Below, in pieces: positions 19,281 to 23,925 of a DNA stretch of 23,925 nt. Source of the stretch: JADJQU01 sp035490315 (GTDB lineage Bacteria; Planctomycetota; UBA1135; GCA-002686595); contig DATHET010000140.1 of assembly GCA_035490315.1 (NCBI GenBank), forward strand, positions 1 to 23,925, in the 5' to 3' direction. Both the position numbers and the translations under genes were made by a program. Under the pieces are notes generated by a model. The model did not search any database. It worked only from the letters and a program-made list of their open reading frames with translations, and was not told the origin of the DNA. Position 1 is the first letter of the stretch, and the number at the start of each line of letters is the position of its first letter.

Positions 19281-19967
19281 GTGTCCAAGCGCGTGTGGAT
19301 CCTGGGGAGCGTCGCGGTCGTATTGACGGCCGCGGCGGTCTTCGTGCAAACCCAGATCGGTTTTTCCAACCTGATCGGGATCCTGCGCTACGACACGCGG
19401 CGCGAGGGCGACCTGAAAGTCGGCGATCCCGCGCCCAGCGTCCTGCTCCACGAGATCGAAAATGGCGCGCCGACGCGCATCCTGGAGCGCCCGCCGGACC
19501 GGCCCGTGATCCTGGTCTTCGGCAGCTTCACGTGACCGCCTTTCCGGCGCTCGGTCGAGCGCTTGCACGCAATCCAGCAGCGCTTCGCAGGCAAGGCTGA
19601 CTTTCTCAGCATCTACATCCGCGAAGCCCACCCCACCGACGAGTGGCAGATGGATTCGAACGTGAAGGAGGGCGTGTGCTATCCGCAGCCGACGAAGCTG
19701 GAAGAGCGCCTGGCGATCGCGCGCGATTTCGTGGCGCGCGAGAAGTGGCAGATACCGCTGCTGGTCGACGACATGGAGAACAAGGTCGACTTCGTGTACG
19801 CCGGCTGGCCCGAGCGCATGTACGTGGTCGAGACCGACGGCCGCATCGCGTACAAGGGCGAGACAGGTCCCTTCGGGTTCCATCCCGAGGAAGTCGAGGG
19901 CTGGCTCGAGAAGAAGTTCCCGGACGTGCCCAAACCACAGGCGTCGAAGGAATCCCTGGAACGCTGA
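19281..19967 (+). CDS. Deiodinase-family selenoprotein (TGA at 19533-19535 read as selenocysteine)
   Basis: The reading frame is continuous from GTG 19281 to TGA 19965 apart from one in-frame TGA at 19533-19535; read as selenocysteine it gives 228 residues with Sec85. Residues 5-23 form a membrane anchor or uncleaved signal, so the thioredoxin-like domain should lie outside the cytoplasmic membrane. The active-site sequence is VFGSFT-U-PPFRRS, the iodothyronine deiodinase pattern FGSxT-U-PPF. Deiodinase features continue after the TGA: DFLSIYIREAHPTDEW, LEERLAIARDF, LLVDDMENKVDF, PERMYVVETDGRIAYKGETG, EVEGWLEKKF. Likely activity is a thiol/selenol reductase or dehalogenase; the substrate is unknown. 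TTG 19272 is an alternative start with GGGG 5 bases upstream. A SECIS-like hairpin follows the TGA. Insertion would need SelA-D, not in this window. Confidence 0.88.
19536..19563 (+). promoter_or_regulatory. Bacterial SECIS-like hairpin for selenocysteine insertion
   Basis: GCGCTC (19547-19552) and GAGCGC (19557-19562) pair perfectly around the loop GGTC, with a further G-U pair (19546, 19563). The loop starts 17 bases after the TGA. The E. coli fdhF SECIS also has a GGUC loop at nearly the same distance, which SelB recognises. The hairpin lies within the coding sequence, as is normal in bacteria. Confidence 0.85.
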
Positions 19968-20029
19968 TTCCGGGCCTGCGCTGACTGGCGCTCTGTCGCG
20001 GTTGGCTCCCGTGGAGAAGGATGGAACCC

Positions 20030-20046
20030 CGTCGGATTGACCGACG
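20030..20046. terminator. Possible bidirectional hairpin between convergent genes
   Basis: CGTCGG (20030-20035) and CCGACG (20041-20046) pair perfectly around ATTGA. It lies in the 155-base gap between the selenoprotein gene (+) and the cysteine-motif gene (-). There is no T-run on either side. I see nothing else in this gap. Confidence 0.3.
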
Positions 20047-20122
20047 CGATGCGTTTCACGATCGCGCCGTGGCGACCGAGTGCGTCACGCCACGATGGGA
20101 GGCGGAGCAGCGAGCCGACAAG

Positions 20123-20662
20123 CTACTGGCCGTCGTTCTTGGGCGGCGTCGGGGACTCGGGAGCCTCGACCGGCCGGTTAGGCTCCACAATCCCTCCCAT
20201 GATTTCTCGCGGAGGCGGAAGCGGGACCGCGACATCCCCCATCTTGGTCGAGACCATCTCGCCCATCTTGGTGGGACCTGGAGCGCCTCCGGCCGGAACG
20301 GGCGCGGTGTTCGCCGGCGTTTCTGAGAAGCTGCCGTGGCAAGCTGCGAGCAAACCCGCGGCGGCGGAAATGAACCAACGCCCGAATCGGCGCGACTCGA
20401 CTGCCGGCATGTTTGCGGGCTTCGAGTCACGGAAAATCGCCGCTCCGCTCGCGTCGTACTGGATGCGCATGCAGACCCTTTCCGTCGCACCGGTGACCAG
20501 CTCGCGCGCTTCCGCCTCCGAGAGCTTCACGGCATCGTGCACGTGCAGCGAGCAGGCCGAGCAGAAGCGTTTGCGATCGCCGCCTTCGAGCTCGTCCCAC
20601 TTTTTCGGACAGGGCTTGTGGATCTGCAGCGGGACTTGGCGAAGGTTCGATTGTTCGTGCAT
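20123..20662 (-). CDS. Small membrane protein with four-cysteine N-terminal domain
   Basis: This 179-residue protein has a soluble N-terminal domain with IHKPCPKKWDEL (Cys18), KRFCSACSLHVHDAVKLS (Cys34, Cys37) and ERVCMRI (Cys64), then one hydrophobic segment (about 93-107) and a Pro-rich tail with the repeat TKMGEMVSTKMGDV. The N-terminal pattern C-P-x-x-W-x-x-L...G-x-x-x-x-x-C-x-x-C-x-x-x-V-x-D recalls a domain of uncharacterised Bacteroidetes membrane proteins. The four Cys could bind zinc or an iron-sulfur centre. LLAAC at 104-108 looks like a lipobox, but it is internal. Homology suggests a start at ATG 20662 rather than 20707. The gene is convergent with the selenoprotein gene. I do not recognise a function. 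Confidence 0.65.
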   Translation of the reverse strand: MHEQSNLRQVPLQIHKPCPKKWDELEGGDRKRFCSACSLHVHDAVKLSEAEARELVTGATERVCMRIQYDASGAAIFRDSKPANMPAVESRRFGRWFISAAAGLLAACHGSFSETPANTAPVPAGGAPGPTKMGEMVSTKMGDVAVPLPPPREIMGGIVEPNRPVEAPESPTPPKNDGQ

Positions 20663-20754
20663 GGCGTCGTAGTTCCGAGGTGTCGTGCGTTGGAATCGAC
20701 GGCGCAACGGCTCCCGCCGCAGCTTTCTTGGGCGCGCGAGCCATTCTCGAGCTG

Positions 20755-20785
20755 GAAAATTCTTCGCGATCCTGCCGGATCGAAG
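20755..20785 (-). terminator. Rho-independent terminator-like hairpin after the aminotransferase-like gene
   Basis: On the minus strand, CTTCGATCC, loop GGCA, then GGATCGCGAAG form a stem with a two-base bulge (20785-20762), followed by AATTTTCC. It starts 10 bases past the stop at 20796 and is the best T-tailed hairpin in the window. Confidence 0.5.
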
Positions 20786-20795
20786 GGCCGCGCAC

Positions 20796-21698
20796 TCAGG
20801 CCACGACGCGCTCGCCCTCGGTCGCCGTGAGCTCGCGGTAGAGCTCGCTCAAGCGCCGCGTCAACGGTCCGACTTCGCCGGAGCCGATCGTGTGCCCGTC
20901 GAGCTTCGTCACGGCCGCCAGCTCCCCCATCGTGCCCGTGCAGAAGATCTCGTCGGCGCGATAGAAATCGACGAGCGACAAATCGCGCGCCTCGCACTCG
21001 ATCTTCTGCCTCGCGCAGACCTCGATCACCGTCGCCCGCGTGATCCCCTCCGGACAGGCGAGGGTGCGCGGCGTGGCGAGCTTGCCTGCCTTGACGAGGA
21101 ACAAGTGCGTCGCGTTGGTCTCCGCGACGAAACCGCGCCCGTCGAGCAGCAGCGCGTCGTCCGCGCCCGCCGCGGTCGCTTCGAGCTTGGCCAGGATCGA
21201 CGTGAGCAGGTTGTTGCTGTGGATGTGCTGGTCGAGCACTTCCGGCCCCGGCCGTCGCATGCGCGAAGTGATCAAAGTGAGACCGCTCTTCGCATACACC
21301 GGCGCCTTGTGCTCCGCGAGCACGATCAAGGTCGGCCCGGATTGATTCAAGCGCGGGTCCATCCCCGACGTGATCTTCACTCCGCGCGTCAAGGTCAACC
21401 GGATGTGCACGCCGTCGCGCATCCCATTGGCTTCGAGCGTGCGTGCGAGTTCCTGCGTGATCGCAGCCTGCGAAGGAATCTGCGCGAACGAGAGCGCTTC
21501 TGCCGAGCGCCGCAAGCGATCGAGATGCGCTCCAAGCCGGAAGATGCAGCCTCCATACAATCGCAATCCTTCCCACACCGCGTCACCGCCCTGCACGACG
21601 GAGTCGAACGGGCTGATCGCCGCCTGGTCGCGATGCACCAAGAGGCCGTTGACATTGACGACGATGTCGCGATTGCGCGGGTCGAATTGCTGCAGCAT
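20796..21698 (-). CDS. Class-IV aminotransferase-fold protein lacking the PLP lysine (plant BCAL-like)
   Basis: This 300-residue protein has the fold of branched-chain and D-amino-acid aminotransferases: VNGLLVHRDQAAISPFDSVV (16-35), GGDAVWEGLRLY (37-48), HIRLTLTRG (98-106), FVAETNATHLFLV (190-202), CPEGITRATVIEVC and FCTGTMGELAAV. The segment that normally holds the PLP Schiff-base lysine (IKSLN in D-amino-acid transaminase) reads QHIHSNNLL here, so His160 replaces the lysine. From memory, the C-terminal half of Arabidopsis branched-chain-aminotransferase-like proteins has the same IHxNNLL and very similar SVVQGGDxVWEGL and LTRGxKxTSGM segments. A normal transaminase reaction is therefore doubtful. 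ATG 21698 lies 2 bases after the sulfotransferase-like gene. The call as family member is firm; the activity is unknown. Confidence 0.88.
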   Translation of the reverse strand: MLQQFDPRNRDIVVNVNGLLVHRDQAAISPFDSVVQGGDAVWEGLRLYGGCIFRLGAHLDRLRRSAEALSFAQIPSQAAITQELARTLEANGMRDGVHIRLTLTRGVKITSGMDPRLNQSGPTLIVLAEHKAPVYAKSGLTLITSRMRRPGPEVLDQHIHSNNLLTSILAKLEATAAGADDALLLDGRGFVAETNATHLFLVKAGKLATPRTLACPEGITRATVIEVCARQKIECEARDLSLVDFYRADEIFCTGTMGELAAVTKLDGHTIGSGEVGPLTRRLSELYRELTATEGERVVA

Positions 21699-21700
21699 GT

Positions 21701-22438
21701 TCAGGTCCGCAAGCGATGGGCATGCAGGGCTTCGTAGTACGGCATGCATTCCTCGCAGAGCGCGACGAGGTGCTCGCTCAATTCGCCGCGGCGCGTCGTC
21801 AGGGCCGCAAAGCCGGTCGAGCGCTCGACGCTGTGGTACCAGTGTTTCGCCCACACGCCGTCCGTCGTGCGCCGTCCCGCCGGCCAGTGCAGCATCTCCG
21901 GGTCGAATTCGAGGTCGAGGGCCGCGCACAAGGCCCGCAGCACGACCTCCGGATTGCGCAGCAGGTCCGCCGCGTCGACCACCGGAGGCACGCGTCCGGT
22001 GCGCTGGCGCACGAGCTCGAAAATCTCGAGCTGCTGGGCCATCCCCGTGTCGGCCAGCGTCGGTCGCGAGAACTTCGCATCCAGCGAAGGCACCACGTCG
22101 CGCGGATCGCGCAGCAGGAAAGCATTCTTCAATCCTTCGAGCCATCCGCGCGCGATCTCCGGCAAAAGATGGTGAGTCATGTGCTTCTGGTACCAGACCG
22201 ACTTTCCCTGCGGCACCGGCCCGGTGAGCCAGGCCACGACGCGCTGCCAGTCCGTGTCGCAGACCTCGATCACCTCGTCGGCGCCCGGGTGTGCGAGCCC
22301 CGTGGCTTTCAAGTAGTGCGCGTACAGCGGCTCGTCCGTCACGAAGGTATCCGCGCGGTTGCCGAACGAGCGCATCATCGCCGTCGACAGATTGCGCGGC
22401 CCCGACCACATGGCGATGCGCAGAGGTTTCGTCGTCAC
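21701..22438 (-). CDS. Sulfotransferase-like P-loop protein (N-terminal half of plant BCAL fusion)
   Basis: This 245-residue protein opens with RIAMWSGPRNLSTAMMRSFG, the 5'-phosphosulfate-loop pattern of sulfotransferases (SGPRNLSTAM, 12-21). It continues with TDEPLYAHYLKATG (34-47), KHMTHHLLPEIARGW, the 3'-phosphate-binding region FLLRDPRDVVPSLDAKF (107-123), DAADLLRNPEVVLRALC, and DGVWAKHWYHSVERSTGF (193-210). These segments resemble the N-terminal domain of plant branched-chain-aminotransferase-like proteins (WSxPRxLST, DEPLYAxxLK). GTG 22438 is chosen because homology starts just after it; GTG 22450 would overlap the upstream stop as GTGA, a style common in this window. The protein lacks a signal peptide and should be cytoplasmic. 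The substrate is unknown. Confidence 0.82.
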   Translation of the reverse strand: MTTKPLRIAMWSGPRNLSTAMMRSFGNRADTFVTDEPLYAHYLKATGLAHPGADEVIEVCDTDWQRVVAWLTGPVPQGKSVWYQKHMTHHLLPEIARGWLEGLKNAFLLRDPRDVVPSLDAKFSRPTLADTGMAQQLEIFELVRQRTGRVPPVVDAADLLRNPEVVLRALCAALDLEFDPEMLHWPAGRRTTDGVWAKHWYHSVERSTGFAALTTRRGELSEHLVALCEECMPYYEALHAHRLRT

Positions 22439-22446
22439 GGCAGGGC

Positions 22447-22857
22447 TCACACGCTGGTGTCGCGAAATCCCAGCGAGACCAGCAGGCAGGGTCCGCCCGC
22501 GATCACGCTCAACCCCAACGCCTCGGCCTTGGCGATCGCGCTCGCACTCTCGGCGCCTGGCTGCATCCACAAGCGCTTGATGCCCTTGGCCGCCGCTTCG
22601 ACCACCAGCTTCTCCGTGATCGCCGGCGGCGTGATGATCGACAGGCCGCGCACGCCGTCGGGCAGCGAAGCGATGTCGGGAACCGTGTCCAGACCCTCGA
22701 TCACCTTCTCCTTGGGGTGCACGACGTGAACCTCGAGTCCGCGCTGCAGGTAGGTCCGCAGCACCTTGTTGCCGAACTTTTCGCGCAGGGTCGATGCGCC
22801 GACCACCGCGTAGGGCCCGGCGGCGAGGAAGTCCTTGATCTTGGTTGCGGTGTCCAT
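22447..22857 (-). CDS. CoA-binding domain protein
   Basis: This 136-residue protein is a single CoA-binding (CoA_binding_2, YccU-like) Rossmann domain: YAVVGASTLREKFGNKVLR (16-34), LEVHVVHPKEKVIEGL (41-56), GLSIITPPAITEKLVVEAA (71-89), GIKRLWMQPGAES (92-104) and the terminal GGPCLL (121-126). Family members bind CoA or related nucleotides, but their task is mostly unknown. The length is typical of stand-alone members. The start ATG 22857 fits homology; no good ribosome binding site is near. It is the first gene of a three-gene minus-strand unit with the sulfotransferase-like and aminotransferase-like genes and is divergent from nth, 69 bases away. Confidence 0.88.
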   Translation of the reverse strand: MDTATKIKDFLAAGPYAVVGASTLREKFGNKVLRTYLQRGLEVHVVHPKEKVIEGLDTVPDIASLPDGVRGLSIITPPAITEKLVVEAAAKGIKRLWMQPGAESASAIAKAEALGLSVIAGGPCLLVSLGFRDTSV

Positions 22858-22926
22858 CGTGCACAGTTTGGGACTCCGCGGACTCCGACGGAAGGGCGAG
22901 CTCTTCCTGCGGTATCCTGCGGGCGC

Positions 22927-23580
22927 ATGAACAAGCAGGAAAAGGCCGCGCGCATCCAGGCGACGCTCGATCGCCTCTACCCGCATCCCGCGGTGCCGCT
23001 CGACCACGAGGACCCCTACACCCTGCTCATCGCCGTGCTGCTGTCCGCCCAGTGCACCGACAAGCGCGTGAACCTGACCACGCCCAAGCTCTTCGCCCTG
23101 GCCAGGACGCCCGAGAAGATGGCCAAGCTCACGCCCGAGGCCATCCGCGAGATCATCAAGCCCTGCGGCCTGTCGCCGGCCAAGTCGAAAGCGATCCAGG
23201 GGCTCTCCAAGCTGCTCGTCGAGCGCCACGGCGGGAAGGTGCCGCGCACCTTCGAGGAGCTCGAGGACCTGCCCGGAGTCGGGCACAAGACGGCGAGCGT
23301 GGTGATGTCCCATGCCTTCGGCCAGGCCGCCTTCCCGGTCGACACGCACATTCATCGCCTGGCCGAGCGCTGGGGTCTGTCGGACGGCAGCTCTGTCGAA
23401 CGGACCGAGCGCGACTTGAAAGCGCTGTTCCCGCAAAAGGATTGGGACCGACTGCATCTCCAGATCATTTATTTCGGCCGCGAGCACTGCCCTGCCCTGC
23501 GCCACGACATGAACGCCTGCCCGATCTGCTCGTTCGCGGCGACCAAGAAGCTGCGCGCGCGCAGCACGAAGACGAAGTGA
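22927..23580 (+). CDS. nth: Endonuclease III (DNA glycosylase/AP lyase)
   Basis: This 217-residue protein of typical Nth length removes oxidised pyrimidines and nicks abasic sites in base excision repair. LLIAVLLSAQCTDKRVNLTT (33-52) is the glycosylase core, LPGVGHKTA (115-123) the helix-hairpin-helix with catalytic Lys121, and FPVDTHIHR holds catalytic Asp139. The iron-sulfur loop is unusual: Cys188, Cys198 and Cys201 (HCPALRHDMNACPIC) are present, but the spacing of the first two is longer than in E. coli and no fourth Cys follows. The cluster may be absent or held differently. It begins 69 bases from a divergent gene and is followed after 7 bases by a frataxin homologue, suggesting an operon. 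Confidence 0.93.
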   Translation: MNKQEKAARIQATLDRLYPHPAVPLDHEDPYTLLIAVLLSAQCTDKRVNLTTPKLFALARTPEKMAKLTPEAIREIIKPCGLSPAKSKAIQGLSKLLVERHGGKVPRTFEELEDLPGVGHKTASVVMSHAFGQAAFPVDTHIHRLAERWGLSDGSSVERTERDLKALFPQKDWDRLHLQIIYFGREHCPALRHDMNACPICSFAATKKLRARSTKTK

Positions 23581-23587
23581 GGTTCCG

Positions 23588-23925
23588 ATGACAGCCATGG
23601 ACGCGAAGCATTACACCCAGATGGTCGACGCCTGCCTGGCGAGCGTGGCCAACTGGCTCGAGCCCTTCGACCCCGACGAGCTCGACTACCAGACCAGCGA
23701 CGGCGTGATCACGCTCGTGTTCGCCGACAAGACGCGATTCGTGCTCAACCGACAGAGCGCGGTGAGTCAGCTCTGGTACGCCGCCGGGGCGCGCGGCTGG
23801 CACTACAACTTGGGCAAGATCGAACTCAAGCTCGGCGGGACGGAACCCGGCTGGATCGATGATCGCGACGGGCACGAGCTTTTCGGCAACATCGTGAAGA
23901 CCGTCGGAGAAAAACTCGGCCGCCC
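23588..23925 (+). CDS. cyaY: Frataxin/CyaY homologue, cut by window end
   Basis: The frame is open from ATG 23588 to the window edge, with 112 codons visible. It matches the CyaY/frataxin fold: an N-terminal acidic helix (YTQMVDACLASVANWLEPFD), DPDELDYQTSDGVITLVFAD, then the family core FVLNRQSAVSQLWYAAGARG followed by WHYN and a C-terminal helix. The acidic helix fits iron binding. CyaY regulates iron-sulfur cluster assembly at IscS. GAGGTT lies 4 bases before the ATG, a good ribosome binding site. It follows nth by 7 bases, so both are likely on one mRNA. The protein is nearly complete; only the last few residues and the stop should be missing. Confidence 0.85.
   Translation, partial: MTAMDAKHYTQMVDACLASVANWLEPFDPDELDYQTSDGVITLVFADKTRFVLNRQSAVSQLWYAAGARGWHYNLGKIELKLGGTEPGWIDDRDGHELFGNIVKTVGEKLGR

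Noticed and set aside
19272..19967. Pseudogene or frameshift explanation for the split deiodinase-like gene
   Set aside because: Both parts are in the same frame, the TGA is at the known selenocysteine site, and a SECIS-like hairpin follows; no frameshift is needed.

Overview
This is a gene-dense, high-GC bacterial segment. Many genes overlap their neighbour by a few bases (ATGA or GTGA junctions), and clear Shine-Dalgarno sequences are scarce. The mix of exported DUF4331 and DUF4198 proteins, an ECF sigma factor with a ChrR-type cupin anti-sigma factor, a bacterial deiodinase-like selenoprotein and large secreted proteins with HEAT-like repeats suggests a Planctomycetota-like bacterium. That assignment is an inference; no rRNA or other marker gene is present.

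Layout. (1) 1-553 (-): 5' part of a secreted protein with HEAT-like helices. (2) 675-4344 (+): three genes for a biotin-dependent acyl-CoA carboxylase: biotin carboxylase, a carboxyltransferase that resembles the glutaconyl-CoA decarboxylase alpha subunit, and a biotin carrier with two biotinyl-like modules. (3) 4517-15038 (-): a seven-gene type I restriction-modification island, in transcription order hsdM, hsdS, a NucS-like nuclease with an N-terminal domain, a DUF4062-ATPase fusion, hsdR, a YgjP-type metallopeptidase and a DUF3293 protein. All are overlapping or nearly so, which suggests one transcription unit of about 10.5 kb. By eye it is less GC-rich than its flanks. (4) 15410-16713 (-): ECF sigma factor and its overlapping zinc/cupin anti-sigma factor. 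(5) 16861-19967 (+): divergent exported DUF4331 and DUF4198 proteins, then a membrane-anchored deiodinase-family selenoprotein. (6) 20123-20662 (-): a small cysteine-motif membrane protein. (7) 20796-22857 (-): CoA-binding protein, sulfotransferase-like protein and a class-IV aminotransferase-like protein. (8) 22927-23925 (+): endonuclease III followed by a frataxin/CyaY homologue cut by the window end.

Two points stand out. First, the gene at 19281-19967 contains an in-frame UGA exactly where deiodinases carry selenocysteine (GSFT-U-PPF), and a perfect hairpin with a GGUC loop follows 11 bases after the UGA. A standard gene caller would split this gene in two. Second, the adjacent sulfotransferase and aminotransferase-like genes match, in order and in sequence, the two halves of the plant 'branched-chain-amino-acid aminotransferase-like' fusion proteins, and the catalytic PLP lysine is replaced by histidine as I recall it in the plant proteins. 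The restriction island is also unusual in packing two extra putative effectors between hsdS and hsdR.
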